In this document: positions 1 to 8,316 of the stretch, one piece after another
Position numbering within the stretch: the first letter of the stretch is position 1
How the letters are laid out: each line of letters starts with the position of its first letter
Assembly: GCF_001687565.2 (NCBI RefSeq)
Contig: NZ_CP016534.2
Coordinates: 248,001-312,000 of the forward strand
DNA from: Planococcus antarcticus DSM 14505
GTDB lineage: Bacteria > Bacillota > Bacilli > Bacillales_A > Planococcaceae
Length of the DNA: 64,000 nt
Direction of reading: 5' to 3'
Translations under genes and position numbers: made by a program
Notes under the pieces: generated by a model
Databases searched by the model: none
What the model was told of the DNA's origin: nothing
The model's input: only the letters and a program-made list of their open reading frames with translations

Positions 1-166
1 GATTGCGCTGACAAAAAAGAAGAAATTCAAACGCCATCTCTTTCGGCAGTACAGCAAGATTAGCCTGAATAAAGCCATTGGCCAAGCCTGAAGTTGGCTT
101 CTGCCAATCGCCGTGCCGGATTAGCTCCCGGATTGCATTGGGAGATTGCAGGGCAGTAGTATCCAT
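1..166 (-). CDS. ycsI: DUF1445 / YcsI-type putative hydro-lyase, 5' part only
   Basis: The first 55 codons are inside the window; the rest runs off the left edge. The start is ATG at 166, preceded by AAGGAGTG. The visible peptide includes IRELIRHGDWQ, TSGLANGFIQANLAVLP and FEFLLFCQRN, which match the N-terminus of the YcsI/DUF1445 family as I remember it. It follows the NRAMP-like gene by 13 bases and closes the 5-oxoproline operon, the same gene company as in Bacillus subtilis (ycsF-ycsG-ycsI-kipI-kipA). The family is annotated as a hydro-lyase, but its substrate is not evident from this fragment. Confidence 0.85.
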   Translation of the reverse strand, partial: MDTTALQSPNAIRELIRHGDWQKPTSGLANGFIQANLAVLPKEMAFEFLLFCQRN

Positions 167-179
167 TTAACTTCACTCC

Positions 180-1385
180 TTATTCGAATAATGCCGGAAT
201 TCCGTTCATCAACGTATAAATCCCCATCCATGACATAGCAACCACGATGATGACGCCAAAAATAGTCATCCACAAAGGGTGCTTGTAGTCGCCGACGATT
301 TTCACTTTATGCGCAGCGATCAGCATAACGCCGAGTGCAATCGGTAGGATTAAGCCGTTCACTGATCCGACAAGTATCAATATCAGCACAGGCTGGCCAA
401 TGATGACAAAAACGGATGTTGAGATGACGATAAAGCTGATAATCAGCAAGCGGTTGTATTTTTCAAGAACCGGGCTGAAGGAGCGGATGAACGAAACGGA
501 CGTGTAGGCTGCACCGACAACAGACGTTACAGCGGCTGCCCACATTACGATACCAAAAATTTTATAGCCGACGTTGCCGGCAGCCAATTGGAAGACGGAA
601 GCGGGCGGATTGGCCGGGTCCAGAGCAATTCCTTGGGAAACGACACCCAGAACCGCGAGAAACAGAATAATGCGCATGAGTGATGCAATTCCGATGGCGT
701 AAATCGAGCTTTTTGTTACTTCCGGTAAGGCCTCTCTGCCTGTTAGCCCTGCGTCGATCAGGCGGTGTCCGCCAGCAAAGGTTATATATCCGCCGACCGT
801 CCCGCCAACTAGTGTGACAATAGCAAAGATATTAATGGTATCCGGCACGAATGTTTTCGCAATCGCTTCACCAACAGGAGGCTGGGCAGTAATCATGACG
901 TATATTGTCAATCCGATCATAACAAAGCCGAGAATTTGCGCGAAACGGTCCATCGCTCGTCCGGCTTCTTTAACAATGAATATGCCGATGGCGAGCAAGC
1001 CGCTTAAAATAGCTCCGATTTTCGGATCGATTCCGAACAGTACATTTGTACCGAGCCCTGCACCGCCAATGTTACCGATATTAAAAGCAAGACCGCCCAT
1101 GACTACTAAAAAGGCGAGGAAATAACCCAGGCCCGGCAGGACATCATTGGCAATATCCTGGGCACGTTTGCCGGATACTGCAATGATGCGCCAAATGTTC
1201 GTTTGGGCACCGATATCAATGATAATGGAGATTAAAATCACAAAGCCGAAGGAAGCCAATAAGGTTTCCGTGAAAACCGTTGTTTGTGTTAAAAATCCAG
1301 GTCCGATAGCTGAGGTGGCCATCAGGAAGGCAGCTCCAAGCAGGACGCTGTGGTTGGTGTTTTTCATCTTTTTCGCATTCTTCAT
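180..1385 (-). CDS. ycsG: NRAMP-family divalent metal/proton transporter-like protein (YcsG type)
   Basis: A 401-residue polytopic membrane protein with about 11 hydrophobic segments. The N-terminal GAAFLMATSAIGPGFLTQTT is the NRAMP-like first helix. The classical metal-binding motifs (DPGN, MPH) are not clearly present, as expected for the divergent YcsG branch. I start it at 1385 because AAGGAGGGTTTTA precedes that ATG; the upstream ATG at 1403 lies before the ribosome binding site. Sitting between pxpA and the DUF1445 gene, it may import 5-oxoproline or a related substrate rather than metal. That role is inferred from context. Confidence 0.85.
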   Translation of the reverse strand: MKNAKKMKNTNHSVLLGAAFLMATSAIGPGFLTQTTVFTETLLASFGFVILISIIIDIGAQTNIWRIIAVSGKRAQDIANDVLPGLGYFLAFLVVMGGLAFNIGNIGGAGLGTNVLFGIDPKIGAILSGLLAIGIFIVKEAGRAMDRFAQILGFVMIGLTIYVMITAQPPVGEAIAKTFVPDTINIFAIVTLVGGTVGGYITFAGGHRLIDAGLTGREALPEVTKSSIYAIGIASLMRIILFLAVLGVVSQGIALDPANPPASVFQLAAGNVGYKIFGIVMWAAAVTSVVGAAYTSVSFIRSFSPVLEKYNRLLIISFIVISTSVFVIIGQPVLILILVGSVNGLILPIALGVMLIAAHKVKIVGDYKHPLWMTIFGVIIVVAMSWMGIYTLMNGIPALFE

Positions 1386-1406
1386 TAAAACCCTCCTTGG
1401 CATGTG

Positions 1407-2177
1407 TTAGACGAATTCGCCTACTTTGATAATACCGATATCGGCTCCTTGCAACGATTTTGAAATCTGGATGGCAAAATCAAGTGCATGGACGCCATCT
1501 CCGTGGATACAGACGGTTTCTGCCTGCAGCTGTGCATCTCCGTTTTCAACAGTAGCTACTTTGTTTTCCTTGACCATGCGAATAACTTGGTCGATGGCGA
1601 TTCGGGAATCGGTGATCAATGCATTGCTTTGGGTCCGTGGCGTCAATGAGCCGTCTTTTTGATAGGTCCGGTCAGAAAATACTTCATTGGCTGTCCGCAG
1701 TCCTATTTTCTCTCCTGCTTTGATAATTTCACTGCCTGACAGTCCAAACAGGACCAACTCTGGGTCGATTCTATAGATGGCTTCCGCAATGGCTTCTGAT
1801 AAGGCTACATTTTTGACTGCCATATTGTAGAGAGCACCGTGTGCTTTAACATGTTGCAAGTGTCCGCCTTCAGCTTTAACAAAGCCTGATAAAGCGCCGA
1901 TCTGATAAACGACCAAATCATAGGCTTCTTGAGGAGACAAGGCGATGTTGCGGCGACCAAAGCCTACTAAGTCCTGTAGCCCCGGATGAGCCCCAATACC
2001 GACGTTTTTCTCGAGCGCCAGTTTGACGGTTTTGCGCATGGTCGCCGGGTCGCCTGCATGAAAGCCGCAGGCAATGTTCGCTGATGTTACGTAATCGAGT
2101 ATTTCCTCATCATTGCCCATCTTGTAGGCGCCAAAGCTTTCTCCCATATCGCAGTTCAAATCTACTTTATAGCTCAT
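1407..2177 (-). CDS. pxpA: 5-oxoprolinase (ATP-hydrolysing) subunit A
   Basis: LamB/YcsF-family protein of 256 residues. It opens with [12 protein letters not shown] and carries [32 protein letters not shown] and VCIHGDG, all family hallmarks. With PxpB and PxpC it forms the prokaryotic enzyme that opens 5-oxoproline to glutamate using ATP. The start at 2177 is chosen because GGGAGG lies eight bases before it. The upstream in-frame ATG at 2192 would put the ribosome binding site inside the gene. The ATG overlaps the pxpC stop as ATGA, so translation is probably coupled. Confidence 0.95.
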   Translation of the reverse strand: MSYKVDLNCDMGESFGAYKMGNDEEILDYVTSANIACGFHAGDPATMRKTVKLALEKNVGIGAHPGLQDLVGFGRRNIALSPQEAYDLVVYQIGALSGFVKAEGGHLQHVKAHGALYNMAVKNVALSEAIAEAIYRIDPELVLFGLSGSEIIKAGEKIGLRTANEVFSDRTYQKDGSLTPRTQSNALITDSRIAIDQVIRMVKENKVATVENGDAQLQAETVCIHGDGVHALDFAIQISKSLQGADIGIIKVGEFV

Positions 2178-3151
2178 GTCCATTCCTCCCATTTTAATTG
2201 GATCGCAGCTCCTATTTTTTGAATTGACTGTTCCTGCTCGATCAAGCGCTGTTGTGCATCTGCAAGAGAGATTTCTTTGAAACGTAGTCGTTGCCCTTGT
2301 TTTAACTGGCTAATGAGCGGCAGGTCGACAGATATAATTTGTCCGATTTTCGGATAGCCGCCTGTTGTTTGGCGATCTGCAAGCAGAACAATCGGATTGC
2401 CATCCGCTGGAACTTGAACAGAACCGAAAGCAACTGCTTCTGAAATCAATTCCGCGGGGGTTTCCAGGGATAGTTTGGAGCCTTCCAATCGGTATCCCAT
2501 GCGGTCTGAATTGGAGGAAACGGTAAAAGCTTTACTGAATATCCGTTTTTTGCTGTCTCTATCGAATAAATCGAATTGCCTTCCCGGCATCATCCGGATC
2601 ACCGGTTCTTCGAAATAACGCGCAGGCGGAAGCAGCCAATCAAACTCATTTTCGATTTTCTGCTGCAATGCTTGTTGTTGCTTGGTGACTTGGCCAACAG
2701 CAAGCTCGTCGCCTTTTTCCAAAGAACGTCCTTGAAAGCCGCCGATTCCTGCGCGCAAATAAGTGGACCTACTGCCCATTACTTTCGGTACATCAATACC
2801 ACCGGCAATTGCCAAGTAGCAGCGGGCACCCACGCGAGGCTTACCAAACGTCAGGGTGCTGCCTTTAGTAACTTTGAGCATTCGCCACGTTCGCACGACA
2901 TCGCCGTCCACTTTGGGACTCAGGTCTCCGCCGCATAAAGCGATGAGTGCATCTTCATGGAATTCAATAACAGGGCCCACTAGTGTGATTTCAAGAGTTG
3001 CCGCCTGTTCGCTATTGCCGACCAATAAATTGGCTAGGCGGTGTGCGAAAGGATCCATGGCGCCGCTGGCAATGACGCCGTATTTCTGGAAGCCGGTCCG
3101 ACCCAAGTCCTGGACAGTGGTCTGCAGTCCGCCTTTAAGCATTTTTAGCAT
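2174..3151 (-). CDS. pxpC: 5-oxoprolinase subunit C (KipA / biotin-dependent carboxyltransferase-like)
   Basis: A 325-residue protein of the AHS2/KipA family. Typical blocks are [66 protein letters not shown] and [15 protein letters not shown]. It partners PxpB in ATP-dependent 5-oxoproline hydrolysis. The start is set at 3151, nine bases after GGAGG, so the gene overlaps the end of pxpB by 17 bases. A longer reading frame back to 3277 runs inside pxpB and has no ribosome binding site. B. subtilis KipA also interacts with the KipI sporulation-kinase inhibitor, a possible second role. Confidence 0.95.
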   Translation of the reverse strand: MLKMLKGGLQTTVQDLGRTGFQKYGVIASGAMDPFAHRLANLLVGNSEQAATLEITLVGPVIEFHEDALIALCGGDLSPKVDGDVVRTWRMLKVTKGSTLTFGKPRVGARCYLAIAGGIDVPKVMGSRSTYLRAGIGGFQGRSLEKGDELAVGQVTKQQQALQQKIENEFDWLLPPARYFEEPVIRMMPGRQFDLFDRDSKKRIFSKAFTVSSNSDRMGYRLEGSKLSLETPAELISEAVAFGSVQVPADGNPIVLLADRQTTGGYPKIGQIISVDLPLISQLKQGQRLRFKEISLADAQQRLIEQEQSIQKIGAAIQLKWEEWT

Positions 3152-3833
3152 CTGGATTTTCCTCCCATACGTTATAGTCATCTTCTGAAATTTCCTTGAA
3201 AATAACCTTGTCGCCTGCCCGCAGGAGACTCGGAATATCGTTTTCAGGAAGAAATAGTCGAATCGGCGTTCTGCCAATCAATTGCCAACCACCAGGAGTT
3301 TCAATCGGATAAACGCCGGTTTGCATGCCGGCAATGCCGACTGTCCGTTCTGGAATCCGTATACGGGGTGAATCGCGCCGAGGCGCTGCAATTTTTCCAG
3401 ACATGCCACCGATAAAAGGGAAGCCGGGTGCAAAGCCAATCATGTGGACCGAATAATTGCCGGAAGTATGGATATCGATGACTTCGCGTGGAGTCAGCTT
3501 GTTATGCTGCGCCACAAATTCCAGATCGGGACCGAACTCTCCGCCGTAGCAGACCGGAATTTCAACGGTTCTGGATTCAGCAGGAATGTCGTCACCTAGA
3601 TGGATCAGAAGGCTCTCCAGTTCCATTTTTACTCCTTCGTATGCTGCCAGACAAGGATCATAAAAGACGGCTACCGTTGCAAAAGTAGGAATAAATTCAA
3701 TCATCCATTCAGGCTGCCGGCTTTCCAGTAAGGCTGATACTTTTCTAACTGCTTGCTCAGTTTGTTCGTTGATTTTATTGCCAAGCTCGATGACAATTGC
3801 CTGGTCACCAAGTGGCGAAAAAAGAGTATCCAT
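3135..3833 (-). CDS. pxpB: 5-oxoprolinase subunit B (KipI family)
   Basis: A 232-residue AHS1/KipI protein with FSPLGDQAIVIELG at the N-terminus, the MIGFAPGFPFIGGM loop, PRRDSPRIRIPERTVGIAG and ETPGGWQLIGRTP. It is the first gene of the 5-oxoprolinase operon. The start at 3833 follows GGAGGGTTGGAG; the ATG at 3851 precedes that site. In B. subtilis the homologue KipI inhibits histidine kinase A. Whether that applies here is unknown, and the complete pxpABC set argues for a metabolic role. Confidence 0.94.
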   Translation of the reverse strand: MDTLFSPLGDQAIVIELGNKINEQTEQAVRKVSALLESRQPEWMIEFIPTFATVAVFYDPCLAAYEGVKMELESLLIHLGDDIPAESRTVEIPVCYGGEFGPDLEFVAQHNKLTPREVIDIHTSGNYSVHMIGFAPGFPFIGGMSGKIAAPRRDSPRIRIPERTVGIAGMQTGVYPIETPGGWQLIGRTPIRLFLPENDIPSLLRAGDKVIFKEISEDDYNVWEENPDAKNA

Positions 3834-3890
3834 CTCCAACCCTCCATACACAGACTATTCTTGCTTATTGTTAATTAGTATAAAGCTTTT

Positions 3891-3995
3891 AAAAGTATTT
3901 TGTATCGTTTGGAAAGTATTTCAGCTCGTGTAGAAAGTAATTCGAGGTAAATAGAAAGTATTTCAGCTGAATCAGAAAGTATATCCAATTAACTG
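3891..3995. repeat. Five 21-bp phased repeats upstream of the pxp operon
   Basis: The word (A/G)AAAGTA(T/A)(T/A)T starts at 3891, 3912, 3933, 3954 and 3975, exactly 21 bases apart each time. The ten or so bases between anchors differ, although the second and fourth units share TTCAGCT. The array lies between the pxpB start and the terminator of the gene at 4062. Two helical turns per unit would place a bound protein on one face of the DNA. No other feature explains the stretch 3852-4020. Confidence 0.8.
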
Positions 3996-4021
3996 GAGAA
4001 AATTCAACCGCTGACGCATAA

Positions 4022-4053
4022 GAAAAAGAAGCCGCTCAATCGAGAGCAACTTC
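4022..4053 (-). terminator. Rho-independent terminator of the amino-acid binding protein gene
   Basis: Read on the minus strand, a ten-base stem (GAAGTTGCTC with GAGCGGCTTC, two wobble pairs) encloses a six-base loop and is followed by a run of T. It lies 9 bases beyond the stop at 4062. Confidence 0.75.
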
Positions 4054-4061
4054 TTTTCAAT

Positions 4062-4910
4062 TTATTCTTCAATATCAACTTTTTCGGTTGCATCGGCGCC
4101 GTTGAAGAATTCAGCGGAGATTTCGGCGATCGTTCCATCCTCTAGCATTTCTTCGATTACGCGGTTGACGTTTTCGGCAAGCTCTTCGTTGTCTTTGTTC
4201 ATGACAACACCAACTTCAGAGGGACTGTACTTCAAATCCGGGTGAATGGTGATATCCAGTTCTGGAAACGCAGCAATTGCTAAAGTCTGCAGATAGTAGT
4301 CATTTAAAATGACGTCGGTTCGTCCAATGGCGACATCGCGCAAATAGGTTTCATTGGTGGCATTGTCGTAAACCACTTCTTCTGCGCCGTATTCACGTGC
4401 CGTTTCCATGTAGACGGAAGTTGACGCACCGGCAGCTTTCTTGCCTTCTAGGTCTTCCAGTGTTTCGATGCCAGACAAATCCTCTGAACGAACGATTGCC
4501 GTTCCGTAAGAATACTTGAATGGTGTAGAGAAGATGAAGTTCTCTTCGCGATCTTCCGTTATTTCGATGTCATTGGCGGCAAGGTCGACTTGTCCGGTTT
4601 GAACAGATGTTAACATTTCATCAAAACCAAGCTCAGTGAATTCGATGTCCAATTCAAGACGTTCGCCAATTGCACGAACCACTTCAACTTCAAAACCGGT
4701 CAATTCGTCTGATCCTTCTTCACGGTAGGATGTTGGAAACAAGGTGCCTGATGTCGCAACAGTCAAACTGCCTTCTTCCTGAATATCGTCCCATGCGGTC
4801 GTTGTTTCTTCTGAAGCTGTATCGTCCTCATTACCACAAGCACTTAAAAGCGATAACATCACCAGACCAGCAACGATAGACCCTTTTTTTGCAAAAAATA
4901 ATTTTTTCAA
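4062..4910 (-). CDS. Amino-acid ABC transporter substrate-binding lipoprotein (family 3)
   Basis: A 282-residue lipoprotein: basic N-terminus, hydrophobic segment and lipobox LLSAC, with the lipidated Cys at about residue 25, followed by an acidic linker. The rest is a family 3 periplasmic-binding fold with LTVATSGTLFPTSYRE, LTGFEVEVVRAIGERL, VDLAANDIEITEDRE and VGVVMNKDNEELAENVN. It starts with TTG at 4910, seven bases after AGGAGG. No permease or ATPase gene is adjacent, so it either works with a transporter encoded elsewhere or is an orphan binding protein. A cystine or polar amino acid is a plausible ligand, but nothing here decides it. Confidence 0.88.
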   Translation of the reverse strand: MKKLFFAKKGSIVAGLVMLSLLSACGNEDDTASEETTTAWDDIQEEGSLTVATSGTLFPTSYREEGSDELTGFEVEVVRAIGERLELDIEFTELGFDEMLTSVQTGQVDLAANDIEITEDREENFIFSTPFKYSYGTAIVRSEDLSGIETLEDLEGKKAAGASTSVYMETAREYGAEEVVYDNATNETYLRDVAIGRTDVILNDYYLQTLAIAAFPELDITIHPDLKYSPSEVGVVMNKDNEELAENVNRVIEEMLEDGTIAEISAEFFNGADATEKVDIEE

Positions 4911-5020
4911 TTTTTATTCCTCCTATTATCCTATTATGGCAATTAAAACATAGCATTATCGGCGGGCAACGGCAATGGTTTGGTTCGAGATTTTAAAAAC
5001 AGAAAATTGAATAAAAATAG

Positions 5021-5068
5021 TTGACCAATGTGGTCGAATATTGTATTCTGTAATCGACCAATAAGGTC
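5021..5068 (+). promoter_or_regulatory. Promoter with two TetR-type operator palindromes
   Basis: TTGACC (5021-5026), 17 bases, TATTCT (5044-5049) forms a sigma-A promoter. GACCAATGTGGTC (5023-5035) overlaps the -35 box and GACCAATAAGGTC (5056-5068) lies just past the -10 box. The half-sites are identical apart from the third base pair inward, and the centres are 33 bp apart, about three helical turns. This arrangement predicts autorepression by the TetR protein encoded next. Confidence 0.8.
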
Positions 5069-5093
5069 TAAAGTGTGGAAAGTGGGGATGAGC

Positions 5094-5717
5094 ATGGAGA
5101 GATTTGAGAACCTTGACCCTAAAAAGCAGCAAAAAATCCTTGATTCGGCATTGATGGAGTTTGCCGAAAACGGTTATGGAAAAGCTTCAACCAATCGTAT
5201 CGTCAAACAGGCTGGCATCGGAAAAGGAATGCTATTCTATTATTTCAAAAATAAAAAGGATCTGTATGAGTATTTGATCGAATACAGCCTGAATTTTATC
5301 ATCACTGAATATTTAAGCTTAGTTGATATCAATGAAACTGATTTTATTAAACGCCTCAAAGGGGCAGCCCAACTAAAAATGAAAGCGCAGGTGGAAAACG
5401 AACACGTCTTCAACTTTATGGGGACGGTCATGCTGACAAAAGATCTGGAACTGCCTCCGCATCTTCAGAAACGCTATGAGGAATTACAAATGCAAGGATA
5501 TGCATTGCTGTACGGAGGCATCGACAAAACGCTTTTCAGAAAAGGTCTGGACGTTGACAAGGCGTTCAACTTAATTCGTTGGGGAGTTGATGGCTATCAG
5601 CAGGATCTTCTGCAAAGGCTACAGGGGCAAAAGATGAGCGATCTGGATTTTGAACCTTACTGGGATGAGTTTTATGAATATCTTGATATTCTCAAGAAAA
5701 GCTTCTACACAAATTAG
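5094..5717 (+). CDS. TetR/AcrR-family transcriptional repressor
   Basis: A 207-residue protein with an N-terminal TetR helix-turn-helix (about residues 10-50: ILDSALMEFAENGYGKAST, IVKQAGIGKGMLFYYFKNKK) and an all-helical ligand-binding C-terminal part. The start at 5094 is the nearest ATG to the conserved MERFENLDPKKQ opening; ATG at 5088 is also possible, and the ribosome binding site (GTGGGG) is weak. It is eleven bases upstream of the ABC ATPase and probably controls the three-gene operon through the two palindromes in front of it. The ligand is unknown, presumably a compound exported by the transporter. Confidence 0.9.
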   Translation: MERFENLDPKKQQKILDSALMEFAENGYGKASTNRIVKQAGIGKGMLFYYFKNKKDLYEYLIEYSLNFIITEYLSLVDINETDFIKRLKGAAQLKMKAQVENEHVFNFMGTVMLTKDLELPPHLQKRYEELQMQGYALLYGGIDKTLFRKGLDVDKAFNLIRWGVDGYQQDLLQRLQGQKMSDLDFEPYWDEFYEYLDILKKSFYTN

Positions 5718-5728
5718 GAGGGGTATCC

Positions 5729-6646
5729 ATGACAGTTTTGCGAACAATAGACTTGACGAAGAAGTTCGGAGACTTTGCGGCGTTAGACGGAGTCAATATT
5801 GAAGTAGGAGAAGGAGAGGTCTATGGTTTTATTGGACCCAACGGATCAGGGAAGTCTACGACTTTACGTGTTCTTCTCGGCATTTTGAAGGCTTCGGAAG
5901 GACGTGCTGAAATTTTTGGTAAGGATTCCTGGGAAGATGCAGTGGAAATTCACAAACGTGTGGCATATATTCCGGGGGATATCAACTTATGGCCGAACCT
6001 AACGGGTGGTGAAGTCATCGATCTGTTCGTTAAACTTCGCGGTGGCAACAAGCTGGACCGCCGTCAGGAATTGATCCGGAAGTTTGATCTGGACCCAACG
6101 AAGAAATGCCGCACTTATTCAAAAGGGAATCGGCAAAAAGTGGCCCTGATTGCGGCATTCTCGTCAGATGTGGACCTATATGTATTGGACGAACCGACTT
6201 CCGGCCTCGATCCTCTAATGGAAAGGGTTTTCCAGGAATATGTCATGGAAGCGAAAAAGCAGGGAAAGAGCGTCTTGCTATCCAGCCATATCCTATCTGA
6301 AGTCGAAAAGCTATGTGATAAAGTGGCCATCATCCGCGAAGGGAAAATCATTGAAACGGGAACCTTAAAAGAGCTCCGCCATTTGACGGGGACAATATTA
6401 CTGGTGGAAACAAAGGAACCAATCACCGCTTTAGAAGATTTTAAAGGAGTGAGCGGTATCTACCTGAAAGGACAGGCGTTGTCCTTTCAGGTAGATACTG
6501 CAGAAGTGGATCGGGTCATGCGCTATGTCAGCCAGTTCGGAGTGATCCGCATTGAAAGCGCCCCACCAACTTTGGAAGAGCTGTTCATGCGCCATTACGA
6601 AGGAACTGGACAAGCGGTAGAATCAGGGGCAGGAGGCGAGTTGTAA
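5729..6646 (+). CDS. ABC-2 type exporter, ATP-binding protein
   Basis: A 305-residue ATPase. Walker A is GPNGSGKST (about residue 36), the signature is the variant YSKGNRQKVA (about 130), Walker B is LYVLDEPTSGLD, and the H-loop is LLSSHILSEVE. The C-terminal 90 residues are the accessory domain common in drug and antibiotic exporters. RBS AGGAGGGG. The stop overlaps the permease ATG (TAATG). Together with the TetR gene this looks like an inducible multidrug or antimicrobial export operon. A long perfect inverted repeat sits inside the coding region (6456-6498). Confidence 0.92.
   Translation: MTVLRTIDLTKKFGDFAALDGVNIEVGEGEVYGFIGPNGSGKSTTLRVLLGILKASEGRAEIFGKDSWEDAVEIHKRVAYIPGDINLWPNLTGGEVIDLFVKLRGGNKLDRRQELIRKFDLDPTKKCRTYSKGNRQKVALIAAFSSDVDLYVLDEPTSGLDPLMERVFQEYVMEAKKQGKSVLLSSHILSEVEKLCDKVAIIREGKIIETGTLKELRHLTGTILLVETKEPITALEDFKGVSGIYLKGQALSFQVDTAEVDRVMRYVSQFGVIRIESAPPTLEELFMRHYEGTGQAVESGAGGEL
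6456..6498. repeat. 19-bp perfect inverted repeat inside the ABC ATPase gene
   Basis: GTATCTACCTGAAAGGACA at 6456-6474 is followed after five bases (GGCGT) by its exact reverse complement at 6480-6498. In frame it encodes roughly IYLKGQALSFQVDT, and the opposite strand encodes nearly the same peptide. No T tract follows, so it is not a usual terminator. Confidence 0.9.
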
Positions 6647-8250
6647 TGTCCCGACACTTTTTTGACGGTACAGGAACGTTGATGCGTTTTGTTTTGCGCC
6701 GCGATCGTTTGCGTCTGCCAATCTGGCTGCTGTCTTTTGCGTCCATTTCTGTCATCATTGCCTTGGCTTTTGTTGGTTTGTATCAGAGTGCGGAAGAACG
6801 GCAGGCAATGGCTGAAACGATGCGCAATCCTGCCATGACGGCGATGGTAGGGCCTGGATATGGTCTGGACAATTATACAGTTGGAGCCATGACTGCCCAT
6901 GAGATGCTGCTGATGACGGCGGTGGTAGTTGGGTTGATGAGCATTTTGCTGGTAACACGCCATACGCGTACTGATGAAGAAGATGGCCGCATTGAAATGA
7001 TCCGATCGTTGCCAGTGGGCCGTCTGTCGAATCTGTTGTCGATTTTACTGGTGTTGATTGGTGCCAATATTGTTCTGGCGCTGTTGACCGCTTTTTCATT
7101 GACTGCTTTGGGTATTGAAAGCATAGATTTGGAAGGGTCGCTGGTATACGGTTCGGCCTTGGGTGCTAGCGGTATGATTTTTGCCGGCGTTGCTGCGGTC
7201 TGCGCGCAGTTGTCCCCAAATGCCAGAAGCACACTCGGTTTATCGATTACGGTTTTGCTGTTTGCCTATATGATCCGAGCTATCGGGGATGTAATGAATG
7301 ATGCGCTGTCCTGGATTTCTCCACTTAACTGGATTTTACGGTCTGAAGCTTACGTAAACAATTACTGGTGGCCGATTTTAATGACGTTGGCGGCAGCTTT
7401 TCTGCTAATGGGATTGGCTTTGTATCTCAATGCCATTCGGGATTTGGGATCCGGTTTTCTGCCTTCATGGCCAGGGAAAGGCAAAGCATCAAAATCACTC
7501 TTAAGCCCGTTTGGCCTCGCTTTAAGGCTACAGCGAACTGGATTGATCGCTTGGGGGGCTGGAATTCTGCTAATTGGGGCTTCTTATGGGTCTGTCCTTG
7601 GAGATCTGGAATCGTTTTTTGAGGATATCGATCTTATGCAACAACTGATTGTGCAGGCATCAGGGTTTTCACTGACAGAACAGTTCATTCCAGTTTTAAT
7701 GGCGGTAATGGCGATACTGGGAACCATTCCAGTCCTGCTGGCTGTTCTCAAGCTGAAAACAGAGGAAAAAAATGACCGGCTCGAGCATATCTTGAGCCGT
7801 GCGGTTTCCAGAAATCAGTTGATGGGTGGCTACCTTGCAATGGCCATACTGACCGGATTTGCCATGCTGTCTTTGGCAGCGCTTGGTCTGGGATTGGTAG
7901 GGAATGCCATGACGGAGGAGAAGCTTCCGCTTGGCATGTTCTACGGCGCAGGACTGGCTTATTTACCTGCGATGCTTTTCATAATCGGTGTAGCGGTGCT
8001 GCTAATTGGCTGGGCTCCGAATTTAACCAGCACAGTGTGGCTGTATTTAGTTTTTTCCTTTGTCGTTATTTACTTGGGCGGCTTGTTCCAGTTCCCGGAC
8101 TGGATGGGGAAACTGACACCTTATGGCTATGTCTCCGAAATTCCGATCGAGGAAATGAATTACCTTAATGCCGCCATGTTGACCTTAGCCGCTGTTATTC
8201 TTACAGCAATCGGCATGCTTGGATTTAACCGCAGGGACATCGGAAGATAG
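6646..8250 (+). CDS. ABC-2 type exporter, permease (TnrB3/COG3559-like)
   Basis: A 534-residue protein with about 12 hydrophobic segments arranged as two halves of six, each led by a conserved soluble stretch (FVLRRDRLRLPIWLLSF; LALRLQRTGLIAWGAG). The segment TRHTRTDEEDGRIEMIRSLPVGR, repeated in diverged form as EEKNDRLEHILSRAVSRNQL, is typical of the exporter permeases first described for polyketide antibiotics. It begins on the last base of the ATPase stop codon, so the two subunits are translationally coupled. The substrate is probably a hydrophobic toxic compound, by family resemblance only. Confidence 0.88.
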   Translation: MSRHFFDGTGTLMRFVLRRDRLRLPIWLLSFASISVIIALAFVGLYQSAEERQAMAETMRNPAMTAMVGPGYGLDNYTVGAMTAHEMLLMTAVVVGLMSILLVTRHTRTDEEDGRIEMIRSLPVGRLSNLLSILLVLIGANIVLALLTAFSLTALGIESIDLEGSLVYGSALGASGMIFAGVAAVCAQLSPNARSTLGLSITVLLFAYMIRAIGDVMNDALSWISPLNWILRSEAYVNNYWWPILMTLAAAFLLMGLALYLNAIRDLGSGFLPSWPGKGKASKSLLSPFGLALRLQRTGLIAWGAGILLIGASYGSVLGDLESFFEDIDLMQQLIVQASGFSLTEQFIPVLMAVMAILGTIPVLLAVLKLKTEEKNDRLEHILSRAVSRNQLMGGYLAMAILTGFAMLSLAALGLGLVGNAMTEEKLPLGMFYGAGLAYLPAMLFIIGVAVLLIGWAPNLTSTVWLYLVFSFVVIYLGGLFQFPDWMGKLTPYGYVSEIPIEEMNYLNAAMLTLAAVILTAIGMLGFNRRDIGR

Positions 8251-8272
8251 AAATACCTTGAAAAGTGGTAAA

Positions 8273-8311
8273 AAGAACCCCCTTTCCAATATAAATGGAA
8301 AGGGGGTTCTT
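8273..8311. terminator. Bidirectional terminator between exporter and lrgB-like gene
   Basis: AAGAACCCCCTTTCCA and its exact complement form a 16-bp stem around a seven-base loop. It separates the convergent genes ending at 8250 and 8317. Confidence 0.9.
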
Positions 8312-8316
8312 GTGAT

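Noticed and set aside
6595..7232. Three minus-strand frames of 114-122 codons in the ABC permease gene
   Set aside because: Antisense shadows of a gene with clear domain structure and translational coupling to its partner.
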